Source: VXYL01 sp965243175
Lineage (GTDB): Bacteria; Pseudomonadota; Gammaproteobacteria; Pseudomonadales; Azotimanducaceae
Assembly (NCBI GenBank): GCA_965243175.1
Contig: OZ251532.1
Location: 2,046,001-2,110,000, forward strand
DNA: 64,000 bases
Direction: 5' to 3'
Shown here: piece after piece, positions 40,701 through 48,494 of the stretch
How positions within the stretch are numbered: the stretch's first letter is position 1
Layout: the number at the start of each line of letters is the position of its first letter
Program-made: the position numbers and the translations under genes
The notes under the pieces: generated by a model
Databases searched by the model: none
The model's input: the letters and a program-made list of their open reading frames with translations, nothing else
Told to the model about the DNA's origin: nothing

Positions 40701-41896
40701 CGCGTCACGGGCAGCGCGCTGCCGCCTTCCTTGGCGGCGAGCAGAACGTAGGGGCGCACGGTTTCCAAACGCCACTGCGTACGCATCGTGCCGGTGACGT
40801 GGTCGAGGAACGTGAAGCCGCGCCGATCGAAGTCCAGCCACAGGTCGCGCGTGAAGGCGAGTTCGTTCTCGGCGTCCGTCGCGCCGCGGCTGCGCTCCAC
40901 GATGGTCAACGCGTCGCCGGGGGACAGCCGAAAGGTCGGCAGGTCCGACCAAGGCGCGCCGACCAGCAGCGGATCGACCGGACGCGGCGCCTCCGCCGAC
41001 GTGATGCGCAGCCTCGGCGCCGATTCGTAGCCCCAGACCTCGGTCGCCGGCATGTTCCGCTCAGACCCCGGTACGGCTGCCCCCGCCAACACGCCGTCCG
41101 CGCGGGCCGCCACGGCCACCTGCCAGGAGCCCGGCCGCACCTGCAAACGCAGCGCGCCGTTCTCCAACCGCGCCGGCAGGTCGCTTCGCAAGGTCATGGG
41201 GACGAAGCCAAGCGGCAGGACCGGGCGCAGCAGTTCCTCGCGAACGCGGCCGGAGACGTCGAGGTGGAGATGCGTGACGAGGCGCGTCGGCACGTCGTCG
41301 ATCAAGCGGCGGAAGACTTTCACGGCGAGCGCGTCCTCCGCCCGCGGCTCGGCACTGGCAGCGCCCAGCCACAAGCCATCGTCGCGTCTCGGCAAGGCGA
41401 TGGGAACGCCATCCACGGCCAAGGCGATCAAGCCGGTTTCGGGAGGAACTGCGAGCTTGGGCGGGCGCTCCCGCCAGGCGAAGCGCCCGGCGACGCGGTG
41501 TTCCCCAGGCGCAAGGCGAAGCGCCGGCCGTTCGTCGCGCAAGACCAGAGACGCTGGCTGCCCGTCCCGGGTCACGTCTCGCGGCCAGTGCTCGGCGTCC
41601 CCGGGCAGCGGCACCCACTGCTCGGCGCCGTGGATCGTCCAGCGCTGCTCGAACCGCCCGCCCTCGGCATCGACTTCGATGCCAAGGCGTCCTGGCCAAG
41701 CGCAGACGAAATCGCTCCGGGCCGCCGCCTCGCTGTCGTGAAGGAAGGGGCAGCCACGGTATTCGAAGCCGTGCAGCACCCACTCGCGCCAGTCTTCCAG
41801 CGCCTCCGGCACGGCAACGCTCTGCGCACCTTGAACGCCCAAGGCCGCAAGCACCGCACCGGCCAGCCAAGCCCGCCCCAGGAACCGCGTCCGCAT
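37760..41896 (-). CDS. Large envelope protein with internal repetition
   Basis: 1378 residues. A signal peptide or anchor (MRTRFLGRAWLAGAVLAALG) is followed by beta-rich periplasmic sequence. Membrane helices lie at about 485-570 and 690-715, a signal-like segment at about 720-745, a second beta-rich stretch, and four to five helices from about 1165 to the end. A segment near residue 95 (VPLPGDAEHWPRDVTRDGQP) recurs near residue 790 (VPLPGAPNGWLPAEAVIGQT), each followed by a L-x-x-G-x-H-x-V strand and a proline-rich strand, so the protein seems to be two related halves. No family name recognised. It is encoded alone between nhaB (convergent) and a 410-bp gap. It could be an inner-membrane structural or sensing protein; the function is not assigned. 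Confidence 0.7.
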   Translation of the reverse strand: MRTRFLGRAWLAGAVLAALGVQGAQSVAVPEALEDWREWVLHGFEYRGCPFLHDSEAAARSDFVCAWPGRLGIEVDAEGGRFEQRWTIHGAEQWVPLPGDAEHWPRDVTRDGQPASLVLRDERPALRLAPGEHRVAGRFAWRERPPKLAVPPETGLIALAVDGVPIALPRRDDGLWLGAASAEPRAEDALAVKVFRRLIDDVPTRLVTHLHLDVSGRVREELLRPVLPLGFVPMTLRSDLPARLENGALRLQVRPGSWQVAVAARADGVLAGAAVPGSERNMPATEVWGYESAPRLRITSAEAPRPVDPLLVGAPWSDLPTFRLSPGDALTIVERSRGATDAENELAFTRDLWLDFDRRGFTFLDHVTGTMRTQWRLETVRPYVLLAAKEGGSALPVTRGENAASGEAEDGGGIEVRRRDVDVQALGRVDEGGEMPVSGWRTNMTAATTLHLPPGNKLLAAFGVDDAPSSWMGRWRLLDFFVLLVVATATARLYGRAAGVVALLALALSFHESGAPVWTWLNLLAAAALARVAPSGRLQRVTQRYRLVSFALLLLFLVPFLIAQIRMAAYPQLEPSSYRRAETIGLFEMLAGTERRADVVGSYIRRAEFDLPAEPTEAEMEGLAASLGDADIEEAVVSGAFLYETDALTQTGPGRPAWKWSPHALFWSGPVDETRTMRLVVAPPWLTGLLRVLTVAALGLLAAIFAFDLLGRAWRWPVWKRGASGSVTAIVAMAALLAPSPSASAETPPQALLDQLEERLLAPPDCVPDCADVVHARVEVGEDALAIELHVHAFEAVAVPLPGAPNGWLPAEAVIGQTPLAVERRADTLWTRLDRGRHVVTVRGPLPSDEAMEIPFPANPRTIAATSDHWLVTGIRDGSLSAGSLSLRRLREGQAELPDAAWEASRLPPFVHIERSIDLGRIDWGVRTRVYREAPSTGAVELRVPLLDGEAVVSGEPSQDGHIAVAMHPTQRSFEWRSTLPQRSSMSLRVLADRPWREVWRLAVGSTWRVTSEGVPASQPDADTPGGHLTFHPRPGETLALTIAKPQAVDGPTLAIDAVELETTAGERWRNSRLELAYRSTRGASHVVRLPEDASLAEVSIDGASVPLAMAAGELDVPIDPGEHTVSIAWQAPNPAGLRVATPAVELGAPASNLTTRIEMPARWLLFATGPTLGPAILYWSELIALIAASILLGRFRVTPLRWQHWLLLGLGFSTSSWIAFAVVAAWLLAHGTRKSWGADLERTLYNALQIGFGLLTLIAFAAILVGIQSGLLGSPDMSVTGFESSGKQLSWFADKTDGAMPQAAVYSLPMWAYKALILAWALWLSFALMRWLPWVWRCFAEGGLWLPKAPADKSGGKDGKDGKDRKGGEEDASAWPA

Positions 41897-42306
41897 GGCA
41901 AGTCCTTACAGTCCGCCTGCTCGATCGCCAGTGTGCCAAATTCGTAGACAGCACGAACGAGCTTGCGTTCCATCTGGGCCGCACACGCCGGGGCGATTGC
42001 GATTGCACTTGCCCATCACCAGCCAACGCGCCATGTTCCGATGCGTCCGCAGCAAGGTGGAACCGGGACGGAAACGATGCGCGACCTCTTCAGCGCCTCG
42101 ATGTGCCCGCGGCTGTCACCGTGCGTTTCGGCGCCGTTCCCCGCACTCTTCCCTGCGCTGGTCGCCTGATCCGCGCCGGCACGGCCGGACAATGGCGCAG
42201 CGAACTCGCGCCCGAACAGGTGCAGGGCGATCGTCGCGCCGGCGAGTCCGCAAACGCAGCGCTCGCTGCCGGAAGTCCCACCAGCCTGAAGCGCAACGCC
42301 GCTCGC
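41897..42306. other. Intergenic region
   Basis: 410 bp upstream of the 1378-residue gene and downstream of the NHL-repeat gene. No convincing coding frame, RNA gene or repeat was seen. It presumably contains the promoter of the large gene. Confidence 0.4.
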
Positions 42307-43275
42307 TCAGCCGGGGATGCGGGCGAACTTCTGCAGGGCGTGGCAATCGAGCGGCACGAGCCCTCGGTTGCCACCGCCGCTGTAGACCACTTCGGAGACG
42401 TAGAGATCGCCCTTCGAGTCGCACCAGATGCCGTGCGGCGCGAAGAAGTTGCCGGGGCGGACCGGGTCGGAACCGCCGAAGCGGGTGACCACCTGGCCGT
42501 CCAAGTCCATCACCGTGACGCGGGCATGAGGCGTGTGCGGGAGGATTTCGACATCCGGCGAACGACCGGCGATTTCCCCAAGTTCCGCGACATAGAGGAA
42601 GTCGTCCTCGTCAATGTAGAGATCGTCGGGGCGGACGACGTGACTCCACTCCTTCACGTACTCGCCGTTCGGCTTGAACACCTGGATGCGCGAGTTCTCC
42701 CGGTCCGCCACGTACACGGTGTCGTCCTTGTCCACGGCGATGGCGTGCGGCAGGCGGAACTCCCCCGGCCCACGGCCCGGCTCGCCCCATGAGAACTGGT
42801 GCTCCCCGCTGGCGGAGAACTTGTGGACCCGAGCGTTGCCGTAGCCGTCCGCCACGTACAGTTCGCCGGTGGTGGAGAGCGCCACGTTGGTGACGCGGTT
42901 GAAGGGATCGCCCCCGAACTGCACCGGCGCCTTGCCGGGCACGAAGCCGGTGTCCGCCGGCTTGTCCTTCTCGCCCAGCGTTTGCAGCAACTCGCCGCCC
43001 GGCGTGAAGATGCGCACCGTGTGGTCGAAGTTGTCCGCCGCGAAGACGCGGTCGTCGGAACCGATGTAGAGCCCGTGGGCGTTGGTGAACACCCCTTCGC
43101 CCCAAGCGTCCAGAAAGTTCCCGTCCGCATCGAAGACGATCATGGGATGCTCGCCGCGATTGAACGCGTAGACCCGATCCTTCGAGTCCGTCGCCACGCC
43201 AGCAACCTCCACGAAGCTCCACCCTTCTGGCAGCTTCTCCCAGCCTTCCACCACCTCGTACTCGATCTTCGCCAC
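42307..43275 (-). CDS. NHL-repeat protein, peptidyl-hydroxyglycine alpha-amidating-lyase-like
   Basis: 322 residues forming a six-bladed propeller of NHL repeats. Repeats are visible as VAGVATDSKDRVYAFNRGEH, NAHGLYIGSDDRVFAADNFD, RVTNVALSTTGELYVADGYG, LPHAIAVDKDDTVYVADREN and FAPHGIWCDSKGDLYVSEVV. There is no signal peptide. The sequence is closest in style to bacterial proteins annotated after the lyase domain of peptide-amidating monooxygenase. Such cytoplasmic copies have no proven amidating role and may be esterases, lactonases or scaffolds. It stands alone between a 410-bp gap and a phosphoesterase gene on the same strand. Confidence 0.75.
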   Translation of the reverse strand: MAKIEYEVVEGWEKLPEGWSFVEVAGVATDSKDRVYAFNRGEHPMIVFDADGNFLDAWGEGVFTNAHGLYIGSDDRVFAADNFDHTVRIFTPGGELLQTLGEKDKPADTGFVPGKAPVQFGGDPFNRVTNVALSTTGELYVADGYGNARVHKFSASGEHQFSWGEPGRGPGEFRLPHAIAVDKDDTVYVADRENSRIQVFKPNGEYVKEWSHVVRPDDLYIDEDDFLYVAELGEIAGRSPDVEILPHTPHARVTVMDLDGQVVTRFGGSDPVRPGNFFAPHGIWCDSKGDLYVSEVVYSGGGNRGLVPLDCHALQKFARIPG

Positions 43276-43330
43276 GGCACGCCCCTTGTCTCTTCCCTCG
43301 CTGCATCATAGCCACGGCTGCGGTCAATGG

Positions 43331-43831
43331 TCAGAACTTGAGAAGGCTCGTTTCGAGGTCGGCGAGGTCCACGACGCCGACGGCGTTGTAGCCCTTCATA
43401 TGGCCAGCGCACTCGCCTGGATTGAAGATGAGGCGCTCGCCGTCGCGTTCGCAACGATGGAAGTGCGTGTGGCCGTGCAGCGCCAGATCGTAGCCGTCGT
43501 CCAGATCGTCGAGGTCGCCGGGATCGTGAACGACGACGATGCGCCGCTCCGCCCAGTCGAGAAGCAGAGGCGGATCGCAGAGCGTGAAGCCATGCTCGGT
43601 CGCGCTTCGCTCCAAGGTCTCGCGCTCGACGTCGTTGTTGCCGTAGACGCCGTAGAGCGGCACCTGCAGATCCTTGAACAGGTCCAGCGTCTTCGCTTGG
43701 GTGATGTCGCCGGTGTGGACAACTCTCGCCACGCCAGCGGCGTTGAACAGCGCGACAATCTGGCGCACGTTGGCGAGATTATTGTGGGTGTCGCTAACGA
43801 CACCGACTCGCAAGTTGGCCGGCGAAATCAC
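43331..43831 (-). CDS. YfcE/MJ0936-type metallophosphoesterase
   Basis: 166 residues, normal for the family. LRVGVVSDTHNNLANVRQIV carries the DxH, VVHTGDITQAK the GD, GVYGNNDVERE the GNxD and LALHGHTHFH the GHTH motif, all ligands of the two-metal centre. It hydrolyses phosphodiesters in the cytoplasm; the natural substrate is unknown. It is 23 bp from the next gene upstream on the same strand and 56 bp from the NHL gene. Confidence 0.9.
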   Translation of the reverse strand: MISPANLRVGVVSDTHNNLANVRQIVALFNAAGVARVVHTGDITQAKTLDLFKDLQVPLYGVYGNNDVERETLERSATEHGFTLCDPPLLLDWAERRIVVVHDPGDLDDLDDGYDLALHGHTHFHRCERDGERLIFNPGECAGHMKGYNAVGVVDLADLETSLLKF

Positions 43832-43853
43832 TGAAGCGTGATTGCCCGAATCG

Positions 43854-44660
43854 TCACTTCAGTGCCAGCGCATTGCTAATCTGCTTAGCAGCCCGCTCTT
43901 GCTTGCGCTTCTCGACCTCAGGCACCTGGGAATAGCGAGGTCCGAGGTGATCGCCTCCCTTGTCGTTAAACGGCGGCGACAAGATTTTGATCAGTATTGT
44001 CTCCATCGCCTTAATCGCTTCATCCATGTCCAAGCTATCCCGGTTGGACACGAGCTCTTGGTTCGTATCGACGGAGTGGAGACCGAACCAAGAGAACCTG
44101 TCGAACCATTTTCGCCGCTCGTGTCTCGTGTGGTCGTACAGCCTATCGTACAAGCCAGAGTCCGTCGTACGCCCCACATAGATGACGTTGGGCCATTCGT
44201 ACAAGACGTACACGCCGATTTGGTCCGCAAAGTTGACTTCGATGTTGTTGTCGCCGTACCTTCCCGGGCTGCCAAGCAACTCACGTTCGCCCCACACAAC
44301 TTGATCGCGATGCCAGCTCATTCCGTAACAAGGAATCAGCAGGTCACCGGCGGCAGACGGTCGAGTTACACGGTCTTTGTTTGGTATATCTGTGCGGTGC
44401 CAAAGACCTGCTTCATTGAAGACCTCTTTGTCTTTCAAATACTGAAGAGCGCTGTTAATTTGGTCCCGGTCGAGTGACCGATGGTCGCTGCTGCGACCGA
44501 GCCACTCGCGGATTTGCTTCTGCGACAAGGCCCCTTCAGAGAGGGCTTCTAGGACGAGCTCTGTGTTCTTCAATGATCTTGGCCTCGGGTTCTCTAGCTC
44601 AGCGTCATACGCAGGACTTGGGACTGGATCGCCCGAGTCGCGGTGCCTAGACAGTGGCAA
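43854..44660 (-). CDS. GIY-YIG nuclease-domain protein
   Basis: 268 residues. An N-terminal helical region (about 25-95, LVLEALSEGALSQKQIREWL then LQYLKDKEVF) looks like a winged helix. The GIY-YIG domain follows: QIGVYVLYEWPNVIYVGRTT then LYDRLYDHTRHERRKWFDRF. The motif appears as GVY...VIYVG, with a conserved Arg after it. The C-terminus is lysine/arginine-rich. It is likely a DNA-cleaving or DNA-binding enzyme, perhaps of mobile-element or restriction type. The gene is visibly richer in A/T than its neighbours and is flanked by short AT-rich gaps, consistent with recent acquisition. Confidence 0.75.
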   Translation of the reverse strand: MPLSRHRDSGDPVPSPAYDAELENPRPRSLKNTELVLEALSEGALSQKQIREWLGRSSDHRSLDRDQINSALQYLKDKEVFNEAGLWHRTDIPNKDRVTRPSAAGDLLIPCYGMSWHRDQVVWGERELLGSPGRYGDNNIEVNFADQIGVYVLYEWPNVIYVGRTTDSGLYDRLYDHTRHERRKWFDRFSWFGLHSVDTNQELVSNRDSLDMDEAIKAMETILIKILSPPFNDKGGDHLGPRYSQVPEVEKRKQERAAKQISNALALK

Positions 44661-44699
44661 CTCGGGAGATCCAACGGGTCGGCAATAGCTAGACCATCG

Positions 44700-45845
44700 C
44701 TAAGCCGCCCTCTCCAAAACGTGGATCCCGCAGGCGCTGCCGAGGCCGATCACGTGGGTGAGGCCGATGCGGGCGCCGTCCACCTGGCGCTTGCCGGCTT
44801 CGCCGCGCAGGTGGGTGGAGACTTCGTAGATGTTGGCGATGCCCGTGGCGCCCAAGGGGTGGCCCTTGGAGAGCAGGCCGCCGGAGACGTTCACCGGCAC
44901 GCGGCCGCCCAGGGCCACTTCGCCATCGTCGATGAGTCGGCCGGCTTCGCCGTCCTTGCACAGGCCGAGGTTTTCGTAGTGCAGGATTTCCGCGGTGGCG
45001 AAGCAGTCGTGCAGTTCCACGAGGTCGATGTCGTCGGGGCCGACGCCAGCCATCTCGTAGGCGGCTGCCGCTGCTCGGCGGGTGCAGGTGTTGACATCCG
45101 GCATCACCAGATCGCGCTCCTGCCACGGGTCGGAAGTGAGCACCGAAGCGCGCACCTTGACGGCGCGATCCATCAGGCCGAGCTCGCGGGCCTTCTTCTC
45201 CGAGGCGATCACCGCGGCCGCGGAGCCATCCACGTTCACCGAACACATCAGCTTGGTGTTCGGGTAGGAGATCATCTCGGCGTTCATCACCGTCTCCAAA
45301 GGCGTCTCGATCTGGTACATCGCCTTGGGGTTCATCGTCGAGTGGTGGTGGTTCTTCACGGAGACCTTGGCGAACTGCTCGAACGTGGTGCCGTGCTCCC
45401 GAGCGTGCTCCATGCCGGCTTCGGCGAACACCGAAGGCATGGTGCCGGAGCCGAGCAGCCCTTCCTTGGAGATGCCCTTGCCGCCGCCCCCGCCACCGAG
45501 CAGGCCCTTGCCCATCTGCTCGACGCCCACCGCCAGCACGACGTCGTAGAGTTCGGCCTTCACCGCCGTCCACGCTTCGCGGAACGCGGTGGCGCCGGTG
45601 GCGCAGGCGTTGGAGACGTTCACCACCGGGATGCCGGTCTGCCCGATCTCCTGCAGAATGCGCTGGCCGACCATGCCGCTGGCCTGGCCGAGATTGCCGC
45701 AGTACAGCGCCTGCATGTCGTGAATGGTCAGCCCGCAGTCGTCGAGCGCCAAAAGCGCCGCTTCCGAGCCGATTTGCGGGACGGTCTTCTCCGGGAACCG
45801 CCCGAACTTGATCATGTCTACGCCAACGACGTATGCGTCCGTCAT
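44700..45845 (-). CDS. SCP-x-type thiolase (acetyl-CoA acetyltransferase family)
   Basis: 381 residues. VVNVSNACATGATAFREAWT holds the nucleophilic Cys. EYAGVGPDDIDLVELHDCFA-type sequence (seen as VGPDDIDLVELHDCFATAEI) and NVSGGLLSKGHPLGATGIAN supply the catalytic His and the GHPLGATG loop. The C-terminal IGLGSACGIHVLERAA lacks the usual Cys-containing CGGGG block of biosynthetic thiolases and fits the SCP-x lipid-transfer type. It cleaves or forms 3-ketoacyl-CoA, perhaps with branched or sterol-like side chains. A DUF35 OB-fold gene lies 30 bp upstream on the same strand; the pair commonly acts as a complex. Confidence 0.9.
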   Translation of the reverse strand: MTDAYVVGVDMIKFGRFPEKTVPQIGSEAALLALDDCGLTIHDMQALYCGNLGQASGMVGQRILQEIGQTGIPVVNVSNACATGATAFREAWTAVKAELYDVVLAVGVEQMGKGLLGGGGGGKGISKEGLLGSGTMPSVFAEAGMEHAREHGTTFEQFAKVSVKNHHHSTMNPKAMYQIETPLETVMNAEMISYPNTKLMCSVNVDGSAAAVIASEKKARELGLMDRAVKVRASVLTSDPWQERDLVMPDVNTCTRRAAAAAYEMAGVGPDDIDLVELHDCFATAEILHYENLGLCKDGEAGRLIDDGEVALGGRVPVNVSGGLLSKGHPLGATGIANIYEVSTHLRGEAGKRQVDGARIGLTHVIGLGSACGIHVLERAA

Positions 45846-45875
45846 GCTGGTGCTCCTACCCGGTGTGGGTTTTCC

Positions 45876-46295
45876 TTAGGGTTGAAGAGGCCGAAAGAAG
45901 TAAGCGAGGTAGGCGTTGCCGTCGCTGTCCTTGCGCCCAAGGGCGTCGTCGTAGACCACCTCGACGGGCATGCCGAATGCGATCTTCGCCGGGTCCGGCT
46001 CGACGCCGATCAGATTGCCCTTCACCGTGCCCCCGCCTTCGAGATCGACGATGGCCGAGACGTACGGCACCTCGATGCCAGGGAACGACCGATGGACGAT
46101 GCTGTAGGCGTACAGCTCGCCCCGGTTGGACAGCCGCACGGCGCTCATCTCGCCACGCGCCCCGCACTTCGAGCAGATGGCGCGTTCGCCGAGGAACGTC
46201 GCCCCGCAGCAGTTGCAGCGAGACCCCTCCAGATACGGCTCGCCATCGTCTGGAATCTTCAGATAGGCCACTGCCGGCAACGGTTTGCTCGCCAT
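45876..46295 (-). CDS. Zn-ribbon/OB-fold DUF35 protein, thiolase partner
   Basis: 139 residues. The rubredoxin-like zinc ribbon is CNCCGATFLGERAICSKCGA (about 28-47, two CxxC pairs). The OB-fold domain includes LYAYSIVHRSFPGIEVPYVS and GGTVKGNLIGVEPDPAKIAF. DUF35 proteins bind acyl-CoA thiolases and channel substrate. It is directly upstream of the thiolase gene in one transcript. It is not complete in metal-free variants, but here all four Cys are present. Confidence 0.9.
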   Translation of the reverse strand: MASKPLPAVAYLKIPDDGEPYLEGSRCNCCGATFLGERAICSKCGARGEMSAVRLSNRGELYAYSIVHRSFPGIEVPYVSAIVDLEGGGTVKGNLIGVEPDPAKIAFGMPVEVVYDDALGRKDSDGNAYLAYFFRPLQP

Positions 46296-46513
46296 CGTCC
46301 CTCCGTTCGACGTTGAAGCGCCCTACTTCGGCTCACGGTTCGGGGGCCAAGCAAGGCGTACTGCACCGTGCCGATCCCCGAACCCTGACGCCACTTTACG
46401 GGCTGGCCGGCCACTGTCAAGCCGGATTCTCCGCCGGCCTATGCCGCGACACCACGCACAAGACAAACCCGATGGTAGAGTACGCCCTGCTGGACAACCA
46501 AGGCGACCGCGAC

Positions 46514-46729
46514 ATGTCGACGTTAACCATCACGCTTGACGAGAGGCTCGAGGCCGACCTGCGCGAGGTCGTGGCCAGCACCGGGTCGCGTCGCACGGAT
46601 TTCGCCCGAGAGGCGCTGCGACGGCAGCTTGCGCTGGCGAAGCTGAAGCTGCTGCGCAAGGAGATGGCGCCCTATGTGCGAGCCTACGGTTGGTCGACGG
46701 AAGAGGATGTCTTCCGGGACGTCTCTTGA
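46514..46729 (+). CDS. Ribbon-helix-helix (CopG-type) antitoxin-like protein
   Basis: 71 residues from the ATG at 46514. MSTLTITLDERLEADLREVV is the beta-strand and first helix, SGS-type turn (ASTGSRRTDFAREALRRQLA) the second helix of an RHH DNA-binding domain. The tail YGWSTEEDVFRDVS is typical of CopG antitoxins placed before PIN toxins. Here the next gene rightward is an IS transposase, and the PIN gene beyond it is on the opposite strand. The reconstructed, uninterrupted PIN gene would have ended at 46773, about 44 bp from this stop. Confidence 0.75.
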   Translation: MSTLTITLDERLEADLREVVASTGSRRTDFAREALRRQLALAKLKLLRKEMAPYVRAYGWSTEEDVFRDVS

Positions 46730-46802
46730 CCACGCCGATTGCTGGTCTTCCATCCGCATGAGTCCTCGGCGTTCATCGGCCCCGAAGCAGATCTAGGAGC
46801 TC

Positions 46803-46812
46803 CCCTTGGGGC
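46803..46812. repeat. Target-site duplication of ISAs1 element, left
   Basis: CCCTTGGGGC, identical to 48041-48050. Confidence 0.92.
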
Positions 46813-46833
46813 CAGGGCAATCGCATATGGATT
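46813..46833. repeat. ISAs1 terminal inverted repeat, left
   Basis: 21 bp, exact inverse of 48020-48040; starts CAGGGCAATCGCATAT. Confidence 0.92.
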
Positions 46834-46839
46834 TGCCGC

Positions 46840-47952
46840 CTACTCGCGCCTGCGGATGCCTCGGATCATGGCGAGCAGGACGTCGTCGTTGCGCTGGGCG
46901 CGGGCGAACTTGCGCCGGACGGACCGCTTGTCGGGATCCATCCGGGCGATGTTCAGCGCCAGCCGGCGGACGACGCCGAGGCAGGCGGCGCCGTTGCCCT
47001 TGCGGTTGCGCGCCTGGTCTTCGTCCATCGACACGTCGAGCACCCAGTGCAGGCCGTTCTCGATGGTCCAGTGGGAGCGGACGATGCGGCCGAAACGCTC
47101 GGCCGAAGGCTTGCCGCTGAGCAGGAAGTAGCGGGCGTCGGCGCTCTCCGACCCGTCGGCCAGGCGCCGCTCCCCGACCACCTTGCCGATGGCCGACAGG
47201 CCGGGCCAGTCGTGGCGCTCCTGCAGCCAGCCGACGTCGTGGCAGACCGTCGCGGTGCGCGTCTCGACGCGCCCGTGCCCCTTGTCAACCTGTTGATGCG
47301 ACAGGAGTTCCGCCGACTTCGGGGGATTGTCCAGATACTCGACCACGTCCTCGTGCAGACCGCCCTGGTTGCGCTTCAACTGCAGCGCGTAGTCGCCGCC
47401 CTTGGCCACGATCGCCGCCGCGGACCCGCGCTGCGCGTGCATTGCGTCCGCGGTCACCGTGCGCCCCTTCACGTCCAGCAGCTCCAGCAGTTCCGGCAGC
47501 GCCGGGATCTCGTTCGACTTGCCGTCCACCTTCACCTGCGCCAGCGTCAGCTTCGCCTCCGCCGCGAACGCCTGCAGCAGGTGCGTCGGCGACCGCTCCG
47601 AGGCCGTCTCGAACGACCGCCGCAGCGCCTTGCCGTCCACCGCCACCACGTCGCCGAGTTCGTCCGCCCAGTCCTGCGCCAGGCGCAGCAGCGCCTTTTG
47701 CAGACCCGCCGGGTCCAGCTTCCGGAACAGCCGCGAGAACGTGTCGTGGCTCGGAATGCCGTTCTCGAGCGTCAGGTACCGCCGCAGCCATTCCTCCCGC
47801 TCGCGCCCGAAGTCCTCCATGTCGACGCAGGTGCGCCCGCTGGTGAGCATCGCCAGCAGGGCGAGCACCAGCATCTCGTGCAGGTCGTGGCGCTTGGCGT
47901 TCCCCCGCCTCGGGTCCTCAACGTCTTGAAAGACAAAGAGAAGTTCCCGCAT
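46840..47952 (-). CDS. ISAs1-family DDE transposase
   Basis: 370 residues, full length for the family. The ATG at 47952 is preceded by AGGAGA 7 nt upstream; upstream codons are open but lie in the IS end. MRELLFVFQDVEDPRRGNAK (H-repeat-associated N-terminus), LGDVVAVDGKALRRSFETAS (first catalytic Asp), GRTVTADAMHAQRGSAAAIV (second Asp) and SHWTIENGLHWVLDVSMDED (catalytic Glu) are all in place. No frameshift or stop interrupts it, so the element is probably active. Confidence 0.95.
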   Translation of the reverse strand: MRELLFVFQDVEDPRRGNAKRHDLHEMLVLALLAMLTSGRTCVDMEDFGREREEWLRRYLTLENGIPSHDTFSRLFRKLDPAGLQKALLRLAQDWADELGDVVAVDGKALRRSFETASERSPTHLLQAFAAEAKLTLAQVKVDGKSNEIPALPELLELLDVKGRTVTADAMHAQRGSAAAIVAKGGDYALQLKRNQGGLHEDVVEYLDNPPKSAELLSHQQVDKGHGRVETRTATVCHDVGWLQERHDWPGLSAIGKVVGERRLADGSESADARYFLLSGKPSAERFGRIVRSHWTIENGLHWVLDVSMDEDQARNRKGNGAACLGVVRRLALNIARMDPDKRSVRRKFARAQRNDDVLLAMIRGIRRRE

Positions 47953-47980
47953 GTCGTCTCTCCTTCCTTGGATCGAGACG

Positions 47981-48412
47981 TCAATCCTGCACCATCCCCC
48001 TCTCGCCACGCCACATCGCAATCCATATGCGATTGCCCTGCCCTTGGGGCCGGATGGCCTTGAGCTCGGTCTGTGGTTCTTCCAAGATGTCTCCGTCCCC
48101 GGTGACGAGCATGTCGACGCCATGCTCCAGCGCGGCACCGACGATCAAACGGTCATCGGGGTCTCGTTGGGGCCATGCGGCTGGTCTGACCGCTTGAACC
48201 ACTGCCGCATGGTCGCTGACGAACGCGACGTACCCGCGAGCCCGGTGCGCCGTCATCGCCAACTTGTCGACCAGCACACGTTCGAGCTCCGTGAGCGTCT
48301 CGCGGGCCACGAAGAGGTCATGCTCCGCAAGCACGGCATCGAGAACCTCGGCGCAAACGCCGCCAAACCCGAAGGCGGAGACCAGAATGTTGGTGTCCAA
48401 CATGACCCTCAT
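47981..48412 (-). CDS. PIN-domain toxin-like RNase with IS-altered C-terminus
   Basis: 143 residues from the ATG at 48412. MRVMLDTNILVSAFGFGGVC supplies the first acidic residue, ETLTELERVL the Glu, and QRDPDDRLIVGAALEHGVDM then LVTGDGDIL the later Asp residues of the PIN RNase site. The ISAs1 insertion lies at codon IRPQG: the present frame runs on into the IS and ends with about 20 foreign residues (from QGNRIW to MVQD). Deleting the IS and one target copy restores ELLDLLRGR-stop at 46773. The catalytic core is untouched, so activity may persist. PIN proteins of this group are toxins paired with RHH antitoxins; an RHH gene lies beyond the IS on the other strand. Confidence 0.8.
   Translation of the reverse strand: MRVMLDTNILVSAFGFGGVCAEVLDAVLAEHDLFVARETLTELERVLVDKLAMTAHRARGYVAFVSDHAAVVQAVRPAAWPQRDPDDRLIVGAALEHGVDMLVTGDGDILEEPQTELKAIRPQGQGNRIWIAMWRGERGMVQD
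48020..48040. repeat. ISAs1 terminal inverted repeat, right
   Basis: 21 bp, exact inverse of 46813-46833; ends ATGCGATTGCCCTG. Confidence 0.92.
48041..48050. repeat. Target-site duplication of ISAs1 element, right
   Basis: CCCTTGGGGC, identical to 46803-46812. Confidence 0.92.
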
Positions 48413-48494
48413 GGGCCGGCCGTGCGCAGCGCGTGGGCAGCGCCCCAAGCCTCACGCACCGGCCATCCCGCAGCAGCTATGGACTTCCTTATCC

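Larger units (their letters stand above)
46813..48040 (-). mobile_element. ISAs1-family insertion sequence, intact
   Basis: 1228-bp element with perfect 21-bp terminal inverted repeats (46813-46833 and 48020-48040, beginning CAGGGCAATCGCATATGG). It is flanked by a perfect 10-bp target duplication CCCTTGGGGC at 46803-46812 and 48041-48050. It holds one transposase gene. The insertion lies inside the 3' end of a PIN-domain gene. The intact ends and exact duplication indicate a recent event. Confidence 0.95.
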
